Shown piece by piece: positions 45,305 through 56,216 of a stretch of 64,000 bases of DNA. The notes under the pieces are model-generated. The model was not told where the DNA came from. It saw only the letters and a list, made by a program, of their open reading frames with translations, and searched no databases. This DNA is from Lunularia cruciata (lineage: Eukaryota; Streptophyta; Marchantiopsida; Lunulariales; Lunulariaceae), in the NCBI GenBank assembly GCA_948567375.1, contig OX419756.1, forward strand, positions 67,000,552 to 67,064,551, written 5' to 3'. The position numbers and the translations under genes were made by a program. Numbering within the stretch: the first letter of the stretch is position 1; each line of letters begins with the position of its first letter.

Positions 45305-46003
45305 TGTAACACTTATTTGTGCATGTGTGTGGTATTGTGATATTTAGCTTGGTATTACAAGTACTTGAGAAATATTATTTATATAGAGATAAAGGATGGT
45401 TTTACATTATTCATGATTAGCTAAAGTTAGTTATAGCTAAGATAAAGAGGACCTTACTTTAGAGGAAGTGGAAAAGATGAGCACCACTATTTTGGATTCT
45501 AGTGTGTTGACTTGGTATTATTCCTAGGTGTTTGGCTTTGAGGAAAGAGTTGAGAACTCTTGGGCCCGCAAGCCTTTTTTGTTTTGGATTCTTCTATAGT
45601 CCAAGGATAGCCTATGTGAAGGAATCCTTGACTTATTGGTTGGGTCAAGATAAGATCACATGCTAGTGGAATATGCCCATGTGAATAGATATTCCTTTCT
45701 ACTTTTTGACTTTACTTGACTTTTAGTCTAGTAACTTGAGTTACTATAGTAATTAGTAATTTTGAATTTTGGTACGTAACTATTTCACAAGTATATAAAC
45801 AAGGGGTGAAGAGGTACTCATCATCCTTTCATTTGCAACTATCTCTCTCTCAATGAATTCTCTAGTGAGCAATGTCTTGAGTCTTGGAGTGTTAGCCTTG
45901 GAAGAGTATGATGGAGTTGGGGTTCCTTGCCTTCTTAGTCCATGGTATGCTACCATAATAGCCATCAAAGATTCATCCTGAGTGAGAGACAAGCAAGCTC
46001 ACA
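45305..46003 (+). mobile_element. Solo LTR, Ty1/copia-like
   Basis: About 699 bp, TGTAACAC to GCTCACA, inserted in the gag-pol linker of copy 3. The flanking GGTC (45301-45304 and 46004-46007) is duplicated. Related LTRs lie at 54950-56216 next to a copia RT, which is why I assign it to Ty1/copia. A TATA-like TATATAAAC lies near 45792. Confidence 0.82.
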
Positions 46004-46499
46004 GGTCAAACTTCCCTAGTCTTTTATACTCTTTGAGGCACTACATATGACATCCATGGCTCTTAGATGTCTTAGTGTAAGTGTGGTGGGTGTTGATGGG
46101 GTGCATGATAGAAAACTTGCTAGTCAACCAACTACTACTGCACCAATTGAGTCTAGCTTGATGTTGGGAGTGGCATAGTTGATTAAATGCTATCTTTTGT
46201 TCTTAGCCAATGATATGTTTACATTGGGAGTTGGCCCAACTCCAATGTTTTGGTTGGCTACCACACTTTATGAGAGTGGAGATGATGTGGCTCCTACTAC
46301 TAGAGCAGAGGTGGTTGATAGTGGAGTTGGCTTGGTTGAGGAGTAGTGGATTTTCTCAACAACTAATGGGTTATGGTAGGTAGTATCAGTTAGACTGGAG
46401 GAGTTACCAACTAGACCAGCCTTTGAGCAAGCATCATTCACAGCTAGAATTGTCCTATCGGATAACCAAAGGGGGATTTTTTATTTAATGGGACCTTTG

Positions 46500-46880
46500 G
46501 GAAAGGTCTATACATCCGAGAGGGTCTTATTAGACTCTAGTACATAGCCTCTTATGTTGGGGAAGGCTGTAGTTATCGGTTTAGAGTTACAGAAGACTGA
46601 TGTTGAGAAGTGTCCATTTCAAATCCAAACACCTCTAGGAGGTAGTTCTACATCGTATATCACTTGTAGAGAGCTTGTTTTTCAGATTCATCCTGGTCAT
46701 CCAACTGATAATTGTGTGGTGAGAGTTCAAGCCATTGCAATCATAGTTGAGTCATATGGTGTGTTAGTTGGGAGAGTAGTGTTATATTCCATGGGTTTTA
46801 ATATTGACTATTGGGAAGAGATAGCTTCATATAGACCAAATTGGCAGTCAAGTGATGGATGGATATGTTGCCTACTAGTA
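46500..46880 (+). pseudogene. Protease of PHD-family copy 3
   Basis: Reads VLLDSST (D-S-S/T version of the catalytic triad) then a stop, followed by the 119-codon frame 46554-46913 with GKAVVIGLELQK, LGGSSTSYITCRELVFQIHPG and SYGVLVGRVVLYSMGF. The triad and the hydrophobic-Gly strand (VLVGR in place of ILG) fit a retropepsin, although divergent from that of the chromovirus. Confidence 0.65.
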
Positions 46881-48528
46881 TGCTTTAGTAGTGGTAGTCT
46901 TGGCTCACTATAGTCAAGGACCATGGCGGCATCAATTTTAGCTTTTAGTAGTTTTGTTACTTGGCCTAGTGACTTATTGGAGGAGAATATCCATGCAGAG
47001 TATACTCTAGTACTAGAGGAGATCACTCAAATTTGGAGTACAAGTAGGATCATTCTATCCACCTTGGATGTTCCATCATGGAGTTTAGAGGAAGCATTAT
47101 AGCAATATGCGGATCAGTTGGTGCAACATGCTTGGAGTGGAGCCTTTGTACCACCAAGAGACCGATGTGAGGATGAGCCTCCAAAGTCAATTACCTTGAC
47201 ACCTTTGGATACCACACTCATTGCTTGGCAAGATCTAATAGAGAGTAAGTCTACTAGAATTTTTTGTTGGGATTAGCATTGGACTAATTGCGATACTATA
47301 GGCAGATATACAAGTATAGAGGTAATTGTATGTGGAGAGAGATGAGATGAGATGAGATTGCTAGGCAGGTCTCTCTATATCATATGGCACACTTGGAATA
47401 TTGTTATCTTGAGTTATTATCAATATCAACAGAAAAGAGTTATCAAAAGACCTACTAACAGACATTTCCTTGTTGGAAGCACAAGATGTAGAGAGATATG
47501 GTCTCATTCATTTGGTGATTTCAAGATGGCCATATCAAGGACATATACGTGTTGGTTGAGGTCTAGGTCTTTAAGATCCCTAATTTTGGTGTGTTTTGGG
47601 AGATGTTATGGATACTAAAACATCTCTAGGTTCATTGATCTATTTCTTTAGCTTACATTTTGGAGAACGTTCCTTTGATGGGTGATTCTTGTTCTCGGGT
47701 GGTGGTGAGTACACATCAGGTCCATTCTTGGATGGGACCTACCGTGTTATTAGATGCAAAGTGGGATCATGGGCCCATCATCTTTGTCTTTGGTGGATGA
47801 ACCTCTTACCTAGAGAGGTCCTATAGTGTGCTTATGATGTGATTCAACAACTAGACCACCTCACTATTGATGTCATCTTGGATGTTGGGCATCAATCTCA
47901 AACAATGGTAGTGGTTGATAGGTCATCTATGGTAGTGGTGAACCTAGTTGGATAGCCTCAAGTTGTTTTTCCCACACTTATGAGTTTCTTAGATTCCCAT
48001 GCTTTTTGAGAGAGAGGTCTTGGACTTGTTTGAGACTCACAATTATAGTAATTGGTGGAGCCCAACACTCATAAGAGAGAGTGGATGACAGGTTTTTACA
48101 CCAATATTATTGTTGTTCAAGTAGTGTAAGAGGCATCCAAGCATCAAGTGTTAGGTTAAGCTAGGGACATGAATAGTTTGACCCGGATTGTGAGCCTTGG
48201 ACTTGGCCGAGTAGCATAAGATGCACTTGATAGGCATCACCACTCTGATACTTGTGAGTTTTATGCCTATCAAGACGATTCAAGCACATGCAGGGGGTGA
48301 TGGACTGAATGGACATGGTATTCTTGGGACACAACCAGTAGCTACTAGGGCGAGTGGTCTATTGGAGTCCATCTAGGTGAGCATGGTCCACTTGGATTAC
48401 ACCGTTGGTCTACTTGATGCAGCTAGAGGACGTATGGAGCTTGTAGCCAAAGTGGAGGAAGTTTTTCACACAAAGGTTGGGACCTCTAGTGGTTGGAGGC
48501 ATGACACTACTACTCCTAAGGGTTCAGA
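46881..48528 (+). pseudogene. Protease-RT spacer of copy 3
   Basis: About 1.6 kb of polyprotein-like sequence in broken frames between protease and RT, with no domain I recognise. Part (47186-47640) is duplicated at 51900-52250. This length of sequence between protease and RT is more than usual for gypsy elements. Confidence 0.55.
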
Positions 48529-49085
48529 AGGCAAGTATGCATCAGCTACAATGATGCCAACCAAGAAAAATATGCATAATAGTTACATAAATAGGCAGAT
48601 GTGTGGAGATTACCGTCCTATTAACCAATAGACTAGGGCTATTGATATGCAATGCCTACACCAAAGGAGATATTTGATGCGATTGGGTATGCAAAGGTCT
48701 TCAGTATTTTGGATCTTTGAGCAAGATATCATCAGTTGCCAATCATGGAGGAAGATAAGTCCAAGATATCATTTTGGGCTATTGATCCTCACGGTAAGAA
48801 TGTGTTATATTAGTGGGGATTCTTACTATTTGGGTTCAAGAATACTCTTGCCAAGTTCCAAAGAGTCATAGACATGATCCTAGCTAGATTGGATTTTGCT
48901 TGGTGCTATATTGATGACATGTTGGTCTATAGTACTACTCTAGAGGAGCATGAGACACATTTGTTGGAGGTGTTTGAGAGGTTGAGATCTCATAGACTCA
49001 AATTACATCATGGGAAGTGTAGATTCTTCCATGATCAAGTTGAGTATTTGAATCACACTATCTACCCTAGAGGACTTGGTGTTTA
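48529..49085 (+). pseudogene. Reverse transcriptase of PHD-family copy 3
   Basis: Palm motifs in order: MPTKKN, MCGDYRPINQ, then (frame changed) EEIFDAIGYAKVFSILDL, QLPIMEEDKSKISFWAIDP, KFQRVIDMILARLDFAWCYIDDMLVYS (catalytic YIDD) and FFHDQVEYLNHTIYPRG. Frame 48874-49086 is open through the catalytic region. Confidence 0.88.
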
Positions 49086-49089
49086 GTAT

Positions 49090-49720
49090 ACCAAGGTGGA
49101 GGCTATTGCATGCATTCTTTGGCCTATGGATATGAGCAGAGTGCGAGCATTCCTTGGGTTGGCAAACTTCTATCACCAATATGTTAAAGGATTTAGTACC
49201 ATTGCCAAGGCCTTGAAAAAGCTGACAAAGCTTACACAAGAGTGGTGTTAGAGAGATAATCAAGAGAGAGATTTTTTAGAGCTCAAGGAGAGGTTGATAT
49301 CTACTCCTATTTTGAGGATACCAATCAAAGGATGACTATTTTAGGGTCACATTGATTGTAGTATGTTGGGGCATAGAGCAATGCTCACCCAACATGATGA
49401 TGAGAGGAAGGACTTTGTGGTGGCCTATGCTAGTCACTCTAGCAAGTTAGTGGAGGAAAAGTATATCATATGAGGGAGAGTGCTTGGCAGCAATATGTGC
49501 AATAGCACATTTCTAATGTTACCTATTTGATAACTCCTTTACTCACATCATTAATCATCAGCAACTGAAGTGGTTGATGGAGTTTGACAAACTTTTAGGG
49601 AAGCTTGCATGATGGGCTTTGATTTTATAGGAGTATGATTTCACAATTATGCATAGACTTGGAGTGGTGAATTGTGATGCAAATGTGTAGAAACCCATGT
49701 CCCAGCCAATAGGATCAGAA
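49090..49720 (+). pseudogene. RNase H of PHD-family copy 3
   Basis: Counterpart of 35560-36160: VRAFLGLANFYHQYVKGF connection, then the HIDCSM strand and a decayed YHMRESAWQ-like motif. Stops and frameshifts. Confidence 0.78.
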
Positions 49721-49989
49721 CAAAGCACGTTGGCATGGTGAGATAGATAAGAAGATGGTGCCAAGTTGGCATGCAACTACTTTTTATGCATATTTTCTAA
49801 GGCTTTGGTAGTATATCTTTTAGGATATATAGGAGAATTTATTGAGGTCACAAATCCAAAGAGTGGAGATAGTGGTAAAATTTAGCAAGACATTCATGAT
49901 GGTATCTTAGTGGTGGACTATCTTTGCATTGGTGTTGTGGGTGGCATAGTTGGAGCCAAGGAGAGAGATTGTGTTCTTCAGCAAGCCAG

Positions 49990-51110
49990 ACGGTTCAGAT
50001 TAGAGGGTAGATATCTTATGCATGTATAGGAGGATGATAGAGTGCAAGTAGTACCACTCCCATCTCAAAGACCATAGTTGGTCAGTCATGCTCATGAGGA
50101 GTTAAGACATTTTGGAGTAAAGCGTCCATATAACTTACTCTAGAGTCATTATTGGTGGCACGGTATGCAGACTAATGTATATCAATTTGTTACCAAATGT
50201 GTGGTTTGTGACCAAGTTAGAGCATCATTTAATGCTCTTATGCCACAATTACACTCATTACCTATCATTGGATTGGGTTTTTTCTTGGAGTTTGGACTTT
50301 GATGGGCCTTTATCATTGATTGTGAGACATCATCAATATGTTTTGGTGATGGTGGAGCACTTCTCCAAGTGGATTGAGTAAGTGGCACTTCCTAACAAGT
50401 CCAATGAAGGGATGGCTTACTCATTCTTGGATTGGGTTCTCAATCATTTTGGTGCACCAATTGAGATTTTGGCTGATCAAGGTACAAAGTTCTTGGGGGA
50501 GTTTCAGGTCTTGTATGAAAAGGCTTTGATTGATAATCTTACTACCTCCCAAGATCACCTTGAAGCATATGGCTCAGCGGAGAGAGTGCTTCAAACAGTG
50601 AAGAGAGGATTGCGGAAGTATGGTTTGCAAAGAGGCCACTTGCAAGATTGGGATCTCTAATTACCTTGGTTGGCCATGGGCTAGAGGTTCACCTGGCAAG
50701 CCTCCTTAGCATCCTTCTCTCCTTAATTTTTACTCTTTGGACAAGATGAAATTTTACCTACAGCCATTTGTCAAGATATTATTGTAGTTTTGGACTTGGA
50801 TGATCTAGATGTATGGATGAGTGCATGTTCTCAATGGGCAAAGACTTTTCAAAGAGTGATGTTGATGGCCTTTGAGAATTTGGTGATTGCTTAGCATAAG
50901 GATACATTACGCTATGCTACCATAGACCCTCAATCTATCAATGTTATAGATCCTTGATCTATTGATTTCATCCATGTAACTATGTATATCTATAGCAGAC
51001 AACACCAATGACACTTGATGTTTCTATAGGCTACACTATCTTGAGAGTGCATGAGGTTTTGCTATTTGGAATTGTTGTGTTGGAAGGATATGATGGTGTT
51101 GCTTGGAAAG
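49990..51110 (+). pseudogene. Integrase of PHD-family copy 3
   Basis: Zinc-binding region: HAHEELRHFGVKR, then WWHGMQTNVYQFVTKCVVCDQVRA (C-X2-C intact). Core: frame 50382-50660 with NHFGAPIEILADQGTKFLGEF (second catalytic Asp) and DHLEAYGSAERVLQ (catalytic Glu). The C-terminal part is broken by a local duplication around 50925-50965. Confidence 0.86.
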
Positions 51111-51352
51111 ATCATGTGTGCAATTGTGCACCATGCCACCTCCCAAACATTGATGGTACTATAGACCCAAGCTTGGCACTTATATAGGTAGGCTTGCAGT
51201 GTATGTTATGTAGCTCTTCTAGTAGAGCTTGTGGTGTGTGTTATACAACTCTTTTAATGGAGTTGCCACTATGTTATAGTGTGATAGTTTTTTGAGAAGA
51301 TGGCATATGGCATGTTCCTCAAGAACAATGGTTATGTCCTAGATGTACTTGA
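51111..51352 (+). pseudogene. Degraded PHD finger of PHD-family copy 3
   Basis: CAPCHLPNIDGTIDPSLALI then QCMLCSSS, a short local duplication that destroys the middle Cys pair, and VPQEQWLCPRCT at the end. The first and last Cys pairs remain. Shows that the PHD module is a fixed part of the family, not an accident of one copy. Confidence 0.8.
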
Positions 51353-51519
51353 CTTATAGCTAGTTTATCCTTTATATGGTATAGATTGCAGACATGGAAC
51401 TAATGATGAGGCTAGATGGCACTTGGCCTCTTGATCTTTTGCTCACCCATAGGGTACACCATATACTTGGAGTAAATAGCTATCAAGAGTTATAGCAACC
51501 TAATCGCCAACTAAGGAGG

Positions 51520-51895
51520 CAATTTAGAGTTATGTATGACTTATGTGTGAGTTGTGCTTCTATAGTGCATGATGTTGACAATGATATATGTTGTGTAGGA
51601 ATGTATATACAATAATAGTTATCACACCATTTGTAGCATTGCAACTAGATTGCTTGGATGCTTAAGTAGTAATGTGTGTAGTTAGAGGTATTTTGGCGGT
51701 TACTCATAGACTACTTATTGATGGTCAAATTTCTTGTTTGGGGTACTAACGACATGGTGAGGCTCACCGTCGCTTGCACCATTTGCATTGTTAGATGTGC
51801 CATTAATGGGACCATTAGGGTTGGAGACCTAGGTCAAGACCGAGGGGTATACTTTCAAAGTGCAGCTCCAGAGAGCTCACTTCTCTGATGTTGAG
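51520..51895 (+). repeat. B1 and truncated A2 of copy 3
   Basis: B1 (51522-51625) lacks its first bases and ends in altered ATACAATAATAG. A2 begins TTATCACACC near 51629 and stops at TGTTGAGCCT (51895), where the sequence switches to pol-linker sequence sharing GAGCCTCCAAAG. Confidence 0.75.
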
Positions 51896-53214
51896 CCTCC
51901 AAAGTCAATTACTTTGATACCTCTAGATACCACACTTATTACATCCAATAGAGGGAGTATGTCTATTGGAGTTGTTTGGTGGGCTTAGCACTAGACTAGT
52001 TACAACACTACAAGCGGGTATATGAGTACAAAGGTACTTGTATGTGGAGAGGGATGAGACTACCAAGCAAGTCTCTCTACATCATGTGGCACACTTGGCT
52101 TATCGGTATCCTAAGTTATTACCGATGTCAATAGGCAAGGGTTACCAAAAAGACCCTACTAATAGATATTTCCTTGTTGGGGGCATAAGATCTAGAGAGA
52201 CATGGTCTCATTCATTTGGTGATTTTAGGATGGCCATGTTAGGGACATAACTAATTACATGAGAGAAGTCAAGTTAGGGAGAAATCGGATGCAGGAACTA
52301 AGGTTGTTAGTTGTATCTCCAAGCCTTGTAATTATTGGTAGCTTGATCGTTGACTAAGGTTGTTCAGATTTTCCCTAAGATTGATCGAGTGTAGAAGCTC
52401 CTTCAAATTGATGCAGATTTGGTAGATGACCAAAAGCTACTCTAAACTAGCTAGTCTCACGCCAAAAAGCTAGCTTGCTAGCCTTTGTAGGCCTTCATAG
52501 CCTCTCATAGCCCATAGACCTTAGAGTCTCTAAATGCCAAAATTTAGCCAAATGAGCCTTTCTTCTTGCCACTTCAAACTCTCTCTAAATGTGACAAACC
52601 TCCTCCAAATATGGCCAAGCTCCTCCAACTTGAGCCAAATCTGATGTAACTCAAGCCAAAATCTGACATAAATCCCTAAAGTTGGCTGACTTCCAAATCT
52701 TCCGTTAAATCTCCACTCAAGCCAAATTGAAAAGATGGGGATCTTTTCAATTTGGCTAATAAAATTTGTGGAAATGGATTCCTAACTCCACCTTCAATTT
52801 TGCCTTTTGAGCTCAATGGGCACCAAATTGGTCTTGCTTTCACCTCCTAAGCTCAAAATGAATACCACTCCTTGAAATTGACTCTCTTCTCAAGGAAATT
52901 TGGCCAACACTTCCTCTCACCCTCTGCCTCACTGCCATATCTGCATCAATTCAAAGGAGATTTTGCACATTATCACTCTTAGGGAAAATCTAAACAACAA
53001 CTGAGCTACCAATGATCAGCAAAGCTTGGAGATACCACCAATACCCTCAGTTTCTACACCCAACTTCCCCCTGACTTGACTTCTCTGATGTAATCAATTA
53101 GTTCTTCAGGTCCTTAATTCTCATTCTCTTCATAGTTTTGGTATATTTGGTTGCTATTTTGGAGTAGGAATACCCTTGAAAGTCTTATTTTAAACAAAAA
53201 AATATTTTTTTTAT
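51896..53214. repeat. Rearranged block with inverted leader repeats
   Basis: 51896-52250 repeats the pol spacer at 47186-47640. 52255-52428 is the first part of the family leader on the plus strand. 52430-53093 is the leader on the minus strand, so the ends (52255-52428 and 52920-53093) form inverted arms of about 170 bp around a loop of about 490 bp. The rest to 53214 is unassigned. Confidence 0.72.
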
Positions 53215-53301
53215 TGTTGCACTTTAGAGTTCATGTATGACTTATGGGTGAGTTGTGCTTCTATAGTGCATGATGTTGACAACAATGTATGTTGTGTAGC
53301 A
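53215..53301 (+). repeat. B-type segment ending copy 3
   Basis: Begins TTGTTGCACTTTAGAG and matches B through GTATGTTGTGTAGCA, lacking the last ~20 bases including TGACA. Confidence 0.7.
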
Positions 53302-53319
53302 TTGCCAAAAATATTTTAT

Positions 53320-54900
53320 ACACCAACTTACTTAGCACAAGTAAAGTTGTAAATTCTCATTGCAAGTTTGATCTTGACAATAATGGCTACTATATTCTTT
53401 ACTCACTTAGATGTCTTAATACCCAAGTACATTTGAATGGAAAGCTATATTATTTCAACTAGATTGGAATGAGATGGCTTGGATATTCTTGGATAAATAG
53501 GGCTTGTGATGTTACACCTCATGGTTTGGCACGAGAGGCTTGAAAGGTGAAGGTACAGATATAATGACCTATCTATGCAACCAATCCCTAATGGTAGAAC
53601 ACTTGAAGAACTATGGACAAGGAAGTAAGCAAACTTGTCTCATTTGAAGGTCTTTTGTATAGTAGTCTATATACAAATCTTAGATGAAAGAAAATTAAAT
53701 TTGGATCCCAAGTCTCTAAATTATATACAAGTTTTGTATTATGAAGATAATTGTGATTATATGCCTTTTTCTCCTATTATCTATTAAATGGTGAATAGTA
53801 GAAAATTTTCAATAAGATCTAGCTTCTCTTGCCACAAACAATACAACTCCATATATTTCCCTTGAAATCTCTCATGAGTCTAATTGTATGATAAAAATGG
53901 TGCCTTCACTCTGTTTTATTCTCTCAACTTTGCCAAGTGTACCTCCCACTATTATTCTCTATCTTAGATTTTTCATTGTCTTATCTTAACACTATTTTAA
54001 AAGTGAAATCAAGTGAAAATTCTCTATATGAGAGTCCACAACAAGTTGTTTAAGCTTTATGGAGCATATATCAAATATTTCCTACCTCATTCATTGTCTC
54101 ATTGTCAATAAGACTCATGCAACCACCATCTCATAATTGTGACTATGCATGGATTACTCATACATAGTTTGAGGATAATTCTTTGTCCTTTGGAAGTCAA
54201 GATGTTGAAATTGCTTGGATGACATCTCTTGTAGATGAAGATTCTACTAATAATTATTAGTCAGATCTTATGTTGTATGAAATCAAGTTAGTGAAAATCA
54301 ATAATTATATTAAAAGTTGAATTCATACTAAGATAAGTATACTTGGGATAAGGTACAATGCAAGCAAAAATTAATCAATCATAGATTGATCTTCAAGGTT
54401 AAGCATAAATCAGATAAAATTATATGGCAACTTAAAGTAACAAGAGATCATAATACTTGATATGTAACTGAGTATTGGGACACATTCTCTCTTGTGGTAA
54501 ATCTCACTAGTGTCTACACTTTACTAACTTTTAAAATGTATCACCAGCTGTTATTATATAATTGGATGTTGACATAACATACCTTTCTTGGTACATTAAC
54601 AAAGCAATTATATATGGCATTGCCTTCAAAATATCTAAATCTTGGAACAAAGTTCAAATAGCTAATGTATCTTCTACACAAGGGGTCTTCACCAATCAAG
54701 TAGATGTTGGTGGTTACAAGTAAGTTCTTTCATCATAAAACTTAGATTTAGACAAATCAAAAGTAAATTTTTGCTTGTACAAACATATATTGTACTTTAA
54801 TCTAGTTATCTTGCTAATTTATATTGATGATATTATGCCTACTAGTTAGTCCTATAAAAACACATTTTTGTATATACTCTATTGGGATATTTAGTTTTGT
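53320..54900 (+). pseudogene. Ty1/copia pol remnant (pre-integrase to RT)
   Basis: Blocks in copia order: MVWHERLERL (GAG-pre-integrase), NGRTLEELW and NLSHLKVF (integrase end), RLIFKVKHKSDKIIWQLK, EYWDTFSLVVNLTSVYTLLTF (the DTFSPVV motif), LYMALPSKYLNLGT and LVILLIYIDDIM (catalytic YIDD near 54820). Integrase before RT identifies the copia order. Stops throughout; RNase H absent. Confidence 0.83.
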
Positions 54901-54949
54901 ACTATAAATAGTCAAAATCTATACTTTTATGGAGTTGAACAAAGCTTCT

Positions 54950-56216
54950 AAAATAGCTATAATTAGCTAAAGTTAGTCATAGCCAAGATAGAGTTGATCT
55001 CACTTTAGAGGAGCTTGAAAGAGTGAGAAACACTAAATTGGATTCTAGAATCTTGATTGTATATTATTCCCAAATGTTTGGCTTGGATAGAAGAGTTTAG
55101 AACTCTTGGGTCCACAAGCCTTCCTTATGTAGATTTTTTCTAGAGTCCAAGTATAGCACATGTGAAAAAAATCCTTGATTTAGTGTTAGATAAAGATATG
55201 ATCACATGCTTATGTGGAAAATTCCTATATGCTTGGATTTCCCTTTGACTTTTTACTTTTAGATGACTTATTGTCTAGTAAATTGAGTACATTAGTAATT
55301 ATTAACTATTGCATGTAAGATTTTCACAAGTCTATAAACTATGGATGATGAGTTACTCATCATCCTTTCATTTGCAAGTATCTCTATCTCATTGAGTTAT
55401 TTAGTAAGTAATTGTTGGAGTCTTAGAGATGCTTTAGAGTTTTAGCCTTAGAGGAGTGTTATGGAGTTTGGTCTATGAGCCAGCTTGTCTTTCAATCAAG
55501 ATGAACCTATGATGGTATTAGAGTAGAATACCATGGACTAAGAAGGCAAAGAACTAAATACCATCACTCTCCTCCAAGGCACTTCCAAGACTCAAGACAT
55601 TGTTCACTAGAGAACTTGATAAGAGAGAAATAGTTACAAATGAAAGGATGAATATATCATCATCCTTATTTTATATACTTGTGAACTAGTTACACACCAA
55701 AGTTATTAATTACCATAAGAACTCAACTTACTAGGCAAAAAGTCTAAGAGAATATCCCAACTCATGGGAATAATCCCCTAAGCAAGTGGTCTTATCTTGA
55801 CCCAACAACTAAATCAAGAATTCTTTCACATGAGCTATCATTGGACTATAGACAACTCCAAGCCACAAAGGCTTTTGGATCCAAGAGTTCTCAACTCTTT
55901 CCTCAAAGCCAAACATCTAGGAATAATACAAAGTCAATACACTAGAATCCAAAGTATTGGTGCTCACTCTTTCAACTTTCTCTAAAGTAGAGTCACCTCT
56001 ATCTTGGCTATGACTAATTCTAGTTAATGATGACTAATATAGAAGCTTGGTTAAACTTTATATAAACAATATCTTCAACTACTTACAATATCAAACTAAA
56101 TATTGCAATAAAGCATACATGGACCAATGGGTGTTACATGTCATTGACTTCTTAGTTCCATGGTATATTACCTTAATAGCCGTCAAGGATTCATCTTGAG
56201 TAGGAGACAAGCTAGC
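54950..56216. repeat. Copia-like LTR with an inverted LTR inside
   Basis: 54950-55473 (+) matches the interior of the solo LTR at 45305-46003. 55474-56138 is a full LTR on the minus strand (TGTAACACCC at 56138). 56139-56216 (+) is the missing tail of the outer LTR, ending GCTTACA. The inner, inverted LTR therefore inserted into the outer one. Confidence 0.8.

Larger units (their letters stand above)
43213..53301 (+). mobile_element. PHD-family Ty3/gypsy element, copy 3 (rearranged)
   Basis: Starts with A1 at 43213 and runs leader, truncated gag, linker (with a solo LTR inserted at 45305-46003), protease, RT, RNase H, integrase, degraded PHD finger, B1, a truncated A2 (51632-51895), then a rearranged block of family sequence and finally a B2-like segment (53215-53301). 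This copy retains the protease region deleted in copy 2. The N-terminal half of gag is deleted near 44217. Confidence 0.82.

Noticed and set aside
55513-55525. TGGTATTAGAGTA looked like an initiator-Met primer site next to a copia LTR
   Set aside because: The surrounding bases are the inverted tail of a second LTR (same words as 45940-46003 on the other strand), so the match is incidental.
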